DNA of 64,000 bases from Psychromonas sp047629075. Lineage in GTDB: Bacteria > Pseudomonadota > Gammaproteobacteria > Enterobacterales > Psychromonadaceae. The stretch's first letter is position 1; every line of letters begins with the position of its first letter. Location of the stretch: contig JBLHWW010000001.1 in the NCBI GenBank assembly GCA_047629075.1, positions 1-64,000 of the forward strand, given 5' to 3'. The notes below the pieces were generated by a model. That model had not been told where the DNA came from. It saw nothing but the letters and a program-made list of their open reading frames with translations, and did no database searches. Made by a program: the position numbers and the translations under genes. Positions 26,788 to 33,892 of this stretch are shown one piece after another.

Positions 26788-26838
26788 ATTAAACCAATTT
26801 TATTTAAAAGTTGCAGTCTGTCATCAGTGTGTTAATAT
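26788..26838 (+). promoter_or_regulatory. Family promoter with 21-bp palindrome, copy 1
   Basis: Palindrome at 26788-26808 (half-site TTTAAAYCAA around a central A/T, one arm imperfect here), then AG, TTGCAG (26811-26816), 16 bases, TAATAT (26833-26838), followed by the leader ATTCATCGGCAAGACGCCGC. Drives the family A gene at 26888. Identical architecture recurs at six other loci. Confidence 0.75.
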
Positions 26839-26887
26839 CAATTCATCGGCAAGACGCCGCAAGCCACTACCAAAAGCGAGAAATAAA

Positions 26888-27550
26888 ATGACAGCACCAA
26901 CAATTACAAAGCAAGAACTAATAAAATTAGGCGCAGACCAGGACCTAATTAGCCGGTTCATCGAACAAACCAATAACACCGATCAGCCAGTTGATATCCT
27001 AAGTTTAATCGGCGCAGAGAACGCCACGGATGATCTTTTATGGTTAGCCGGTAAAATTCTCCCAAAAATCAAAATTGTACAGTTTACCGTTGAGTGCGCA
27101 GAAAGTTTGTCGCATCTACACACCGATCCCAGTGCTATTGCTGCGATCCAAGCGGCCAGGGATTGGATATCGGAACATCCCGAGGGGAATAGATTAAAAG
27201 CTCGTGATGCTGCTTATGCTGCGGCTAATGCTGCTGCTTCTGCTGCTGCTTCTGCTGCGGCTTATACTGCGGCTAATGCTGCGGCTAATGCTGCTGCTTA
27301 TACTGCTGCTTCTGCTGCGGCTTATACTGCGGCTAATGCTGCGGCTAATGCTGCTGCTTATACTGCGGCTTATGCTGCTGCTTCTGCTGCTGCGGCTAAT
27401 GCTGCTAATACTGCTATCTATGCCGCTTATGCTGCTTCAAATGCTGCTGTTAATGCTGCTTACGCTGCTTATGCTGCTAGTGCTGCTGCTGATTATGCTG
27501 CATCAAATGAAGTGGTTCGGGCCTCGCTGATCAAGATGTTTTCAGAATAA
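26888..27550 (+). CDS. Alanine-rich-tail protein, family A, copy 3 (longest tail)
   Basis: A 220-residue protein with the family N-domain (TITKQELIKLGADQDLISRF, NTDQPVDILSLIGAENATDD, FTVECAESLSHLHTDPSAIA) and a ~100-residue Ala/Tyr/Thr/Asn repeat tail, ending VRASLIKMFSE. The tail DNA contains two adjacent ~60-base units that are nearly identical (about 27252-27311 and 27312-27371), direct evidence of recent internal duplication. Own family promoter. The 3' element after it is only partly conserved. Confidence 0.75.
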   Translation: MTAPTITKQELIKLGADQDLISRFIEQTNNTDQPVDILSLIGAENATDDLLWLAGKILPKIKIVQFTVECAESLSHLHTDPSAIAAIQAARDWISEHPEGNRLKARDAAYAAANAAASAAASAAAYTAANAAANAAAYTAASAAAYTAANAAANAAAYTAAYAAASAAAANAANTAIYAAYAASNAAVNAAYAAYAASAAADYAASNEVVRASLIKMFSE

Positions 27551-27597
27551 ACGGAGTAACCACGATCCCTTGATAATCTTTAATTTACGTTGAGCAG

Positions 27598-27627
27598 ATT
27601 GAGTTTGAAATTAATTTCAAACTCAAT
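27598..27627. repeat. Perfect 30-bp palindrome
   Basis: ATTGAGTTTGAAATT followed directly by its exact reverse complement. It lies between the family A gene (ends 27550) and the terminator at 27744. The AT-rich cruciform-capable sequence could be an operator or packaging/replication site. A TATAAT-like hexamer on the minus strand abuts it at 27626-27631. The rest of 27551-27790 has no credible gene. Confidence 0.6.
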
Positions 27628-27743
27628 TATACTTAAAGTATTGACACAGACCGGAACCTTTTAGGGGTGTTGATGTCGGAGGAAACTTTCCCAGCCTGTG
27701 TGCGGGATATTGAAAGGCAACGCCGGATTTGATTTTATTCTAT

Positions 27744-27772
27744 AAAAAAGCGCATTAACAATGCTCTTTTTT
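27744..27772. terminator. Bidirectional terminator
   Basis: Stem AAAAAAGCGCATT / AATGCTCTTTTTT with an AAC loop (one mismatch). A and T runs on both sides let it terminate the plus-strand alanine-rich gene and the minus-strand gene ending at 27794. Confidence 0.75.
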
Positions 27773-27793
27773 GTTGCAAGATACAGTATCCGT

Positions 27794-28159
27794 TTATTTA
27801 CTGCCCCATCTATGCGGCCTATGCCTATCCTGATGATTCAATCTTTTAAATCCATCAATTAGCATTTCATTTGCGCAGTTAATTACATCAGGTTCTAATT
27901 TCTTGTTATTTTTCCGATTGACTTTGTAATGAACACCACGAATGTCATACCAATACTGACCAATTTTAGAGTAAACGTGACCCTCAATACAGTCATGCCA
28001 GATCTCATGATTGGCTTGCCCTACAATGTTTCTTAATATTAGACTAAACCGGTAGCACTCACCTTCAGTATAGAGCCTGACGGCATCAGGATTACTATCT
28101 CGTATAGCGCCTATAATGGCAACAAGATGTTTTTTTGTTGGTTTATTGAACGCCATCAT
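27794..28159 (-). CDS. Hypothetical protein, 121 residues
   Basis: It starts MMAFNKPTKKHLVAIIGAIR and contains YRFSLILRNIVGQANHEIWH and IEGHVYSKIGQYWYDIRG, a pattern of small phage proteins that often accompany terminase genes; the role is unknown. The His/Asp content (HEIWHDCIEGH) could be a metal site. It lies 3' of the large terminase in the same direction, separated by 246 bases that hold a hairpin. Confidence 0.6.
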   Translation of the reverse strand: MMAFNKPTKKHLVAIIGAIRDSNPDAVRLYTEGECYRFSLILRNIVGQANHEIWHDCIEGHVYSKIGQYWYDIRGVHYKVNRKNNKKLEPDVINCANEMLIDGFKRLNHQDRHRPHRWGSK

Positions 28160-28261
28160 AAAGCCTCTTTGCTTTTGAATGAATTGAGTTTGACTTTTTA
28201 TTTATCTGATCGTAAAAATAGCGTGGCCGAATATCTCACCCTAAATAGTTTTAAATATTAA

Positions 28262-28290
28262 GCCAGTAAATACAATCGTGTATTACTGGC
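28262..28290 (-). terminator. Hairpin downstream of the large terminase gene
   Basis: GCCAGTAAATAC AATC GTGTATTACTGGC forms a stem of 12-13 pairs with one bulge. No T-run follows on either strand, so termination is uncertain. Nothing else recognisable lies in the 28160-28405 interval. Confidence 0.4.
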
Positions 28291-28405
28291 CCTTCGCAAA
28301 GTTTTAACCCTGTGTTTATATACCCCTGACCTTATCACATTATATTGTTTAGCTTTGATTGATTCAAAGTGATACCAACCAATATAATAGACTTTAATTC
28401 CAAGC

Positions 28406-30016
28406 CTACTTAAATTTAGGTCCAAAAACTGCTTTTTTACGGCCTAAAATAGTAACAGCTGCATATCTGAATGCGTCTGCCCCGTGTGATGACCAATCAT
28501 GTAACGGTTGATCACGCCAGCATTCGCCTTTATCATTCCATGCTTTTCGGTATGCCTCCAGTGCTTTAATTCCAAGCTCGCAGGTCTTTTCGTCAAAAAC
28601 CGATTTATCTAAAAGTTTCCTGGCGTGATTTATACCCTGATCAACACCCAGCTTTGGCACTGTCTGAAATATTATTTTATACAATTGCCCGTCATCATCT
28701 AAATCAAACCCTATTGCGGCCACTTGTTTAGTTGTTTTTGCTCCAGTAGCTGAAAATTGCCTATTGTCGATATCATGGGGGCCGTAGTGAGTGCCATACG
28801 TGTACTTCTTGGCAATCCCTCTATTCCTGATGTATTTAGCGTAATGATCCAAACCTTCACCGCTGTTTTCATAGTAATCAACAAAATGAATTTGATTGTT
28901 AATTTCTTGCCAAAACCAAATTGCAGTTGAATCACCTACGCCCAGATCCCATGCTGTATTAACCCTAGCGTCATTGCCAAATCCTGAGCAAATACGTTTT
29001 TCTTTGTGTATTTCGGTAAATTGAGTTTTATAGTAAGCGCCTTGAATGGTTTTTTCAAACGCTTCTTCAGGTGTTGTTGGGTATTCCTGCCGCATCTCAT
29101 CCCGTAGAGTGTTCCATTTACCAGAATACCAAGCTCTTCGATCGTCATTAATAACTATACCAAGCGTAGCTTCTAGATTATCAAAGTAAGGGATCAGCGT
29201 TTGCGCTATGTCGCCGCCCGGTAAAATATATTCTTCCCTCTGGAACCAGCTGTAAAAATGCCCCTTCCAATCGAGATTTGATAACACTTTTTGAAGCCTC
29301 ACATTTTTTAGGCCGTCCTGACAGATTTCATAATAATAACCCTCCCGCCCATCTGCTGTAGACTCCAGGGTTATACTTCCGTTGACTGGTACAGCCTCAA
29401 ACGCACCGCTGATTATCTCTTTTGCAACGTCTGGGCTATTCCTGCATATTTTTCCAAATTCAGACACGTGTAAATCATCCAGTGTATCACCCCGGTACCC
29501 TGTGCTGACCTCTACACTGGATCCGTTAGAAAATACATATGAGTTACTAGTGTCTGATTTTGCTAATGGCAGCTCATACCCCATTTCTGAGATGATCTCT
29601 CGCTGCACCTGGGTTATTGACTCAAACGCGAATTTTATTTTATTGCGGAATATTTTTTTGGCGTCATCCATTTTATGACATATAACACCGGAGGCAAAAT
29701 TAGCAACAAACAAACAACTGTCCAAGTTTTGAATCATTTTAAACGTAGTAAAACCTAATTGCCTGACCTTTAAAATAACATCCCTTGTGTGGCTGTTTAG
29801 ATAGTAGTGTTCCTGTTCTTTGTTTGCTTTAAATGTGATCACTTTGCTTGCGCAATCCTCGTCCTCGTCCGGGCTTGCCTTTGTCTTTATCTTGTAGAGC
29901 GTGTTAATCCTAAACCAGGTGTAGGTCATGGCCTCAGCCATTTGGTCTATATTAAGATCGCTTACATTGTTTAAATACCAACACGCTTGATTGTGGTTCT
30001 CAGTGCTTACTGCCAC
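28406..30016 (-). CDS. terL: Terminase large subunit
   Basis: A 536-residue protein: the packaging motor ATPase and headful or cos nuclease. A Walker A-like motif RQLGFTT lies at about residues 85-91 (the R/K-x-x-G-x-T/S-T form used by terminases). Walker B is LHVSEFGKI near 190 (acidic pair SEF), a coupling motif STADGREG follows, and the nuclease domain starts with WDLGVGDSTAIWFW near 348, with acidic residues toward the C-terminus (HDWSSHGADAFRYA). It overlaps the small-subunit gene by 17 bases. Confidence 0.92.
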   Translation of the reverse strand: MAVSTENHNQACWYLNNVSDLNIDQMAEAMTYTWFRINTLYKIKTKASPDEDEDCASKVITFKANKEQEHYYLNSHTRDVILKVRQLGFTTFKMIQNLDSCLFVANFASGVICHKMDDAKKIFRNKIKFAFESITQVQREIISEMGYELPLAKSDTSNSYVFSNGSSVEVSTGYRGDTLDDLHVSEFGKICRNSPDVAKEIISGAFEAVPVNGSITLESTADGREGYYYEICQDGLKNVRLQKVLSNLDWKGHFYSWFQREEYILPGGDIAQTLIPYFDNLEATLGIVINDDRRAWYSGKWNTLRDEMRQEYPTTPEEAFEKTIQGAYYKTQFTEIHKEKRICSGFGNDARVNTAWDLGVGDSTAIWFWQEINNQIHFVDYYENSGEGLDHYAKYIRNRGIAKKYTYGTHYGPHDIDNRQFSATGAKTTKQVAAIGFDLDDDGQLYKIIFQTVPKLGVDQGINHARKLLDKSVFDEKTCELGIKALEAYRKAWNDKGECWRDQPLHDWSSHGADAFRYAAVTILGRKKAVFGPKFK

Positions 30017-30596
30017 CTTTTAGCCTCTGCTCTAAAGTTAACTCGCCAGTATGCGCTACCTCTGACTGTGTCGGTTTGTCATATCCCATCAATTTAGCAA
30101 GCTGAGCTTTTGCGACTTTTGAATCATGTATTTTTATTTTGAACCCTTCCTTGCCCGCCGTTAGCTCAGTGATCAGTGATAAATCCGACTCGGATAGCGC
30201 GTTAGAACTTTTAAACTGCCATACAGATTGAGTTGTCGGATTACCCTCTTCATCACTAACAATCGTATCGCCAAAAGTTATAAGTTTTGATAGGGACCCA
30301 CGCGCCTGATTAGTCAAGGACCTTGCCATTTCATCGCGGGACATTATAGCGTCATCTACACGTCCGTAATGCTCTGACGCCATTGACCCAATGAATGCAA
30401 CAACATTAAGATTTGATAAGATTTGACTTACGCTGGTTCTTAGTGTCCTGTCTGCCTTTGCTTTGCCTGATGAGTTTTTATAGGCGTCAACATCGCTCAT
30501 CCCCTTGATCGAGTTTAATGATATTTCCCTTTGTAACGGAGTTAATTTATCAAACAGATCTTTTTGCTCCTGCGTCATTTTGAATTGCTTTACCAT
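30000..30596 (-). CDS. terS: Terminase small subunit
   Basis: A 198-residue protein just upstream of, and overlapping, terL. It has the Terminase_2-type helix-turn-helix N-terminus (LTPLQREISLNSIKGMSDVD, AYKNSSGKAKADRT), the central oligomerisation section, and a C-terminus ending GELTLEQRLKGGSKH. It recognises the packaging site and loads TerL. The site itself is not identified; 30597-30692 is a candidate region by position. Confidence 0.85.
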   Translation of the reverse strand: MVKQFKMTQEQKDLFDKLTPLQREISLNSIKGMSDVDAYKNSSGKAKADRTLRTSVSQILSNLNVVAFIGSMASEHYGRVDDAIMSRDEMARSLTNQARGSLSKLITFGDTIVSDEEGNPTTQSVWQFKSSNALSESDLSLITELTAGKEGFKIKIHDSKVAKAQLAKLMGYDKPTQSEVAHTGELTLEQRLKGGSKH

Positions 30597-30692
30597 AATG
30601 GCCTCGCGCGTTACTTTTTTAATTGTGATAGTTTATTATACACAAATCGCAACAGGAAACAAATAACCACATTATAGGCGGAGTTACTTACA

Positions 30693-30971
30693 TTAGGGCA
30701 CATTGCCATCAGGGTTTTTATACGTCATCGTTAATCCTAACTGACACATTTTAAATTTAAATTCAGAACCCGATCCAATGGGGCAATTAATTGAGTAATA
30801 TTTTTTTTGCTTCGGGTAATTGTCAACCTCAACGCTCCATGTGTTTTTCATATAGCAAATTATTTTCGCGACCGTTTTCCTGTGATGATTGTACAACTCA
30901 CAATGATAGCGCGCATATGGGTTTTTAATCAGTCGGATATTGTCGAAAATTTCATGCGGTAATAATTTCAC
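30693..30971 (-). CDS. Hypothetical protein, 92 residues
   Basis: A basic alpha/beta protein (MKLLPHEIFDNIRLIKNPYA; YYSINCPIGSGSEFKFKMCQ) preceded by AAGGAAGGAAAGTGAAATT. It lies 96 bases upstream of terS in the same direction. No family recognised. The 30972-31133 interval upstream shows no gene. Confidence 0.55.
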   Translation of the reverse strand: MKLLPHEIFDNIRLIKNPYARYHCELYNHHRKTVAKIICYMKNTWSVEVDNYPKQKKYYSINCPIGSGSEFKFKMCQLGLTMTYKNPDGNVP

Positions 30972-31133
30972 TTTCCTTCCTTATTCTTAACATACAATCC
31001 TAAAATTTTATAACCCACTTTTAGACTAATTAAATACCATAAAACCATTGCCATAATCCCTGTGCGATCAAACATAAATACTGCTTTTTTATGATTTAAC
31101 CCTTAATATTTTTGTTATGGCGCAATGCACCGG

Positions 31134-31304
31134 CTATTCCAGGTCCCACACATCAGAGTGAATAAAATCTAAATCTTTGGATTCTTCAAGGTCCGCAAGT
31201 TTTTTGCGGACCTTTGTTGCTTTTTCAGTATCGTTGGCGTTTCGATACCATAACGGTTTTCGGCTGACTAGAGCACCGACTTTCTTTTGCTCAGACATAC
31301 TCAT
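31134..31304 (-). CDS. Small protein, paralogue of the 32176-32358 gene
   Basis: About 56 residues from ATG 31304 (GAGGATTAAAATC upstream); an in-frame ATG at 31319 is less likely. Its C-terminus ADLEESKDLDFIHSDVWDLE matches SELEKAKELEFIHSEVWDLE in the paralogue, and the 3' flank (GAATAGCCGGTGCATTGCGCCATAACA) is also shared, so the two genes and their 3' hairpin were duplicated together. The N-termini differ. Function unknown. Confidence 0.6.
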   Translation of the reverse strand: MSMSEQKKVGALVSRKPLWYRNANDTEKATKVRKKLADLEESKDLDFIHSDVWDLE

Positions 31305-31315
31305 GATTTTAATCC

Positions 31316-31777
31316 TCATAGTTTATAGAAATACTCAGATGCTCCGGGTCGATATAACCCGCTGACAGATTGACAAACACTAAATCCTTTTGATTGCAAT
31401 AATGGCGCTAACTCGGCATTTCGTTCATTTGATACAGTAATCTGAATATTATCACTGTCTAATGTTGATATTGCCAACCCCATTAAATCATTACCCACGC
31501 CCCCACCTCTATATTTCGGCGAAACATAGAATGTACAAATCTTATTTTCTGATATGCTTTTTTTCAGCAGCGCGACACCTACAATTTCATACCCGTTGTG
31601 AGCTAAAACGACCAGCCTCTGACCTGTACCAAGACTGTTACAAAAAGTAAAATTAAACCATGATTTAAAATTAGGATAAAGAGGTTCAACGTTAGCTAAA
31701 AAACTATATAATGCTGAACGGTCAATTGAGTTCAGTACCTCAAAAGTGAACACTTTCTTTCGCCGAAATATACTCAT
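31316..31777 (-). CDS. GNAT-family acetyltransferase
   Basis: About 153 residues from ATG 31777 (GAGAATTAGAATC upstream). The GNAT acetyl-CoA binding motif is visible as ICTFYVSPKYRGGGVGNDLM (R-G-G-G-V-G), preceded by a strand with VVLAHNGYEIVGVALLKK and followed by IQITVSNERNAELAPLLQSK and GF. Substrate unknown; phage GNATs can modify host or own proteins. It overlaps nothing upstream except a 34-residue ORF that ends five bases away. Confidence 0.8.
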   Translation of the reverse strand: MSIFRRKKVFTFEVLNSIDRSALYSFLANVEPLYPNFKSWFNFTFCNSLGTGQRLVVLAHNGYEIVGVALLKKSISENKICTFYVSPKYRGGGVGNDLMGLAISTLDSDNIQITVSNERNAELAPLLQSKGFSVCQSVSGLYRPGASEYFYKL

Positions 31778-31781
31778 GATT

Positions 31782-31886
31782 CTAATTCTCAATTTTTGGT
31801 GGTTTTGTTTTACCAGCACCCGTAGGGACGATTAACACTATCTTACCCGCGCAATTGAAAAAAGTGATTAATGGTGCTTTATTCAT
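31782..31886 (-). CDS. 34-residue ORF containing a GAGKT P-loop-like motif
   Basis: Reads MNKAPLITFFNCAGKIVLIV then PTGAGKTKPPKIEN. Its ATG overlaps the stop of the 31879 gene (AATGAATAA), allowing translational coupling. The hydrophobic LIVPTGAGKT is a textbook helicase Walker A strand-loop, but the protein is far too short to be an ATPase. It is either a real micro-protein or the remnant of a helicase N-terminus. Confidence 0.4.
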   Translation of the reverse strand: MNKAPLITFFNCAGKIVLIVPTGAGKTKPPKIEN

Positions 31887-32136
31887 TGACTGGGTGTTCT
31901 AAACGTGTACCTTGATGATGGAACCTGCTATCGTCTATATTTAGCTCGATACCGTGCGCCTCAAAAACCTCACTATAAAGCGAACTCAACGCCCCCACTG
32001 TGAAGTTTTTGTTTGTAGGCCAAACCAACGGGAGCATACAACCTACGCAATGGTTTGCTATGGCTCGGTCAGCGTCGGCAACGTCATAAAGTGTACACTC
32101 TCTATCCAGTACAACGGTCATAGTTACTGTTCTCAT
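31879..32136 (-). CDS. Hypothetical protein, 85 residues
   Basis: Start ATG 32136 with TTGAGGATTAAACG upstream. Sequence MRTVTMTVVLDRECTLYDVA... with cysteines in CVGCMLPLVW and an acidic, His-containing end. The ribosome-site leader GAGGATTAAA is repeated before the neighbouring small genes. No family recognised. Confidence 0.55.
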   Translation of the reverse strand: MRTVTMTVVLDRECTLYDVADADRAIANHCVGCMLPLVWPTNKNFTVGALSSLYSEVFEAHGIELNIDDSRFHHQGTRLEHPVNE

Positions 32137-32175
32137 CGTTTAATCCTCAATTTTTGTTATGGTGCAATGCACCGA

Positions 32176-32358
32176 CTATTCCAGGTCCCACACCTCAGAG
32201 TGAATAAATTCTAACTCTTTGGCCTTTTCAAGCTCTGACAGCACGTTACGCGCTATACGTTGCATGGATCTTTTATTGACCCTGCGCCATGCCAACGCTA
32301 GAGGTGTGCGCTCGATAAATGTGTCTAATGTATCAGTGTTGTAAGTGCATGATTTCAT
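32176..32358 (-). CDS. Small protein, paralogue of the 31134 gene, under a family promoter
   Basis: A 60-residue protein (MKSCTYNTDTLDTFIERTPL...) with the conserved C-terminus KAKELEFIHSEVWDLE. Unlike its paralogue it is driven by the palindrome promoter at 32400-32450. N-terminal part basic (AWRRVNKRSMQRIARNVL). Function unknown; regulatory linkage puts it in the alanine-rich cassette set. Confidence 0.6.
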   Translation of the reverse strand: MKSCTYNTDTLDTFIERTPLALAWRRVNKRSMQRIARNVLSELEKAKELEFIHSEVWDLE

Positions 32359-32399
32359 AATGTAAGCCTTGGGGTTGTTTGCTGCGTTTCAGTAATTTA

Positions 32400-32450
32400 A
32401 TAATAACACACCCAGTGCGGGATGCAACTTTTAAATCAAATTGGTTTAAA
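32400..32450 (-). promoter_or_regulatory. Family promoter with 21-bp palindrome, copy 2
   Basis: Minus strand: palindrome 32450-32430 (near-perfect, half-sites TTTAAA[CT]CAA), then AG, TTGCAT (32427-32422), 16 bases, TATTAT (32405-32400). The CATCGGCAAGACGCC leader found at other copies is replaced here. Confidence 0.75.
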
Positions 32451-32457
32451 TTAAATT

Positions 32458-32478
32458 CCCGGCAATTAGATAGCCGGG
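32458..32478. terminator. Shared 3' hairpin element, copy 2
   Basis: CCCGGC AATTAGATA GCCGGG, followed (toward the gene) by ATCGTGGTTGCTCGGTTTT. It lies 3' of the 32496-32810 gene and only eight bases from the next family promoter palindrome, so terminator and promoter form one compact block. Confidence 0.6.
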
Positions 32479-32495
32479 ATCGTGGTTGCTCGGTT

Positions 32496-32810
32496 TTATT
32501 CAAATATTCCTGTTTCTTTTAACGCCCTATTTTCCGTTTCAGATCCACGGTAACCGCTAAAATCTTCTTCGAACTTTTCGGCGGTTATTACCGCGTAAAA
32601 AGGCTCGTCGGTTTCGCTCCAACTTTGCGGGCCGACATATGGCCTACCATTTAAGTTAGTTGCTATGATTAAAACATTCCCGTCTTCTTTTCTGTATGCC
32701 ATAGCCACCATTTGGTTAATAGATGTTTTGCCGATTTGTTCAATATTTCCATACGGAATTGTAACGCCGCCGATTTTGTTTAGTACTTTTGTTAATGAGA
32801 CCGTTTTCAT
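32496..32810 (-). CDS. Hypothetical protein, 104 residues
   Basis: Starts MKTVSLTKVLNKIGGVTIPY, with GQYV-like beta segments (MVAMAYRKEDGNVLIIATNL) and an acidic C-terminus (GYRGSETENRALKETGIFE). AAAGGAAAAAAAC precedes the ATG. Its 3' junction (TTTGAATAAAACCGAGCAACC) is the same as the end of family A cassettes, so the gene appears to occupy a cassette slot. Function unknown. Confidence 0.55.
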   Translation of the reverse strand: MKTVSLTKVLNKIGGVTIPYGNIEQIGKTSINQMVAMAYRKEDGNVLIIATNLNGRPYVGPQSWSETDEPFYAVITAEKFEEDFSGYRGSETENRALKETGIFE

Positions 32811-32861
32811 GTTTTTTTCCTTTATTGATTTTACTTCAGTGCAGTAAAATATTACTCGCCC

Positions 32862-32905
32862 TGTTTGTCTAATAAGGGCGACTCACGCCACCTCTTTATT
32901 TTATA
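32862..32905 (-). repeat. ~44-bp block shared with the interior of the 19190 gene
   Basis: The minus strand contains AAAGAGGTGGCGTGAGTCGC then CCTTATTAGACA, matching the stretch in the 19190-19951 gene that encodes KEVVLFALIRQ. Here it lies in the untranslated leader of the 32496 gene, with an in-frame stop, and forms a TCGCCC/GGGCGA hairpin. The 32811-33069 interval otherwise holds only this block and a terminator. Confidence 0.55.
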
Positions 32906-33021
32906 TTTCCTGTGGTTGATTGATTTTGGTTGACAGTTATCTTAGCTTTGCTTAGTATACAAATATCAGCTTGTAGATGACCACTGATTTAAGCCACTAC
33001 ATAAGCAACCGTTTATCGGAG

Positions 33022-33052
33022 AAAAGCCTCAATCATTTGATTGGGGCTTTTC
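33022..33052. terminator. Bidirectional rho-independent terminator
   Basis: Stem AAAAGCCTCAATCA / TGATTGGGGCTTTT with a T-run on both sides. Placed downstream of the 28-residue gene at 33070 (minus strand). Confidence 0.75.
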
Positions 33053-33069
33053 ACTTTATATAGCGCCGT

Positions 33070-33156
33070 TCAAAACCCCTTGATTTTATGACATTCAGGC
33101 CATGCACCGTTTGCAAACACCTGTTTATGCTTTTGACGTTTGGTTTTAATGTTCAT
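33070..33156 (-). CDS. 28-residue basic peptide gene
   Basis: MNIKTKRQKHKQVFANGAWP then ECHKIKGF, with GAGGAAATT before the ATG and a terminator 18 bases after the stop. Basic, Lys/His-rich. An even shorter ORF (MMLIIDN, 33194-33171) with AGGAG lies just upstream and may be a leader. Function unknown. Confidence 0.45.
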   Translation of the reverse strand: MNIKTKRQKHKQVFANGAWPECHKIKGF

Positions 33157-33244
33157 AATTTCCTCTTTGTTTAATTATCGATTATAAGCATCATAATTAT
33201 ATCTCCTGGGATTGTGTATTTAAATTTAAGGTAAAAATAAGGGC

Positions 33245-33682
33245 TTACGCCGCCCTTAAAGTGATCACCCAGCCATTGTTTTTATCAGCCAGCTCTTTAA
33301 TCTGATTAGTCAATCTTGTTTTGAACTCCCAAACAAAGATACTCGCAGAATCATTAATAATGCAGGCATGAACAAACCCATCGGCAACAGCATTTTTAAC
33401 GTATGAATAAAATGGCCCGTCCCCGATTATTCTACCGACTGGCGAAAAACATTTATATTTTTCTTTTTCATTGACCACTAAAAAGTATTCGTTTTCAATT
33501 AATTTCACAAGGCCCTTTACAGTTTTAAACGTGCCAGGGGCATTGTTAACGGATTTATGTATCTCTGCCGAATTGTTAGCAGGGCAATCATGACTATTGA
33601 TGTGATCCATAAATTCTGCTTTATTTGAAAAGGGTAAATTAACTTTAACAGACGGAGTAGGTTTGATTTTAACTAATGACAT
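33245..33682 (-). CDS. Hypothetical protein, 145 residues, under a family promoter
   Basis: MSLVKIKPTPSVKVNLPFSN..., with GRIIGDGPFYSYVKNAVADG, IINDSASIFVWEFKTRL and a C-terminal LADKNNGWVITLRAA. It could be a small alpha/beta domain; no family recognised. The palindrome promoter at 33741-33791 starts 59 bases upstream, linking it to the cassette regulon. Confidence 0.6.
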   Translation of the reverse strand: MSLVKIKPTPSVKVNLPFSNKAEFMDHINSHDCPANNSAEIHKSVNNAPGTFKTVKGLVKLIENEYFLVVNEKEKYKCFSPVGRIIGDGPFYSYVKNAVADGFVHACIINDSASIFVWEFKTRLTNQIKELADKNNGWVITLRAA

Positions 33683-33740
33683 TGTGTTATCCTCTTGGTG
33701 GTTTGTTTAGCTTTAGGCGGTGCGCCTTGTCGATGAATTA

Positions 33741-33791
33741 ATAATAACACACTGAGCGGAGACTGCAACTTTTAAATTAAATCAGTTTAAA
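33741..33791 (-). promoter_or_regulatory. Family promoter with 21-bp palindrome, copy 3
   Basis: Minus strand: palindrome 33791-33771 (TTTAAACTGA / TTAATTTAAA-type arms), AG, TTGCAG (33768-33763), 16 bases, TATTAT (33746-33741), then ATTCATCGACAAGGCGC leader similar to the other copies. Confidence 0.75.
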
Positions 33792-33798
33792 TTAAATT

Positions 33799-33880
33799 CC
33801 CGGCAATTAGATAGCCGGGATCTTGGTTGCTCCGTTTATTCTCAAAATAGATTGATGAGTGAAGCCCTATCAGCCGAGAT
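33799..33880 (-). pseudogene. 3' remnant of a family A gene plus its hairpin element
   Basis: The minus strand at about 33868-33837 reads GGCTTCACTCATCAATCTAT then TTTGAGAATAA, aligning base by base with the family A gene end TCACTCATGAATCTATTTTC-AGAATAA except that the final Ser codon is TGA. It is followed by CGGAGCAACCAAGATC and the CCCGGC hairpin (33819-33799). No N-terminal domain lies upstream; the 33893 gene occupies that place. This looks like a deleted or replaced cassette. Confidence 0.6.
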
Positions 33881-33892
33881 CATACGTTTAGG

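Noticed and set aside
27204..27530. Leu-r repeat reading frame overlapping the alanine-rich tail
   Set aside because: It is the out-of-frame reading of the GCT/GCG repeats (CTG/TTA codons); the same happens at 46150-46401 and 55217-55435. No ribosome site and no conserved ends.
27640..27740. GC-richer stretch with CACAG/CTGTG arms considered as cos site or structured RNA
   Set aside because: Arms are short and the position is distal to the small terminase gene; no convincing fold or boundary, so not annotated.
33171..33194. Seven-codon ORF MMLIIDN with AGGAG
   Set aside because: Too short to support as a gene; only noted as a possible leader of the 33070 peptide gene.
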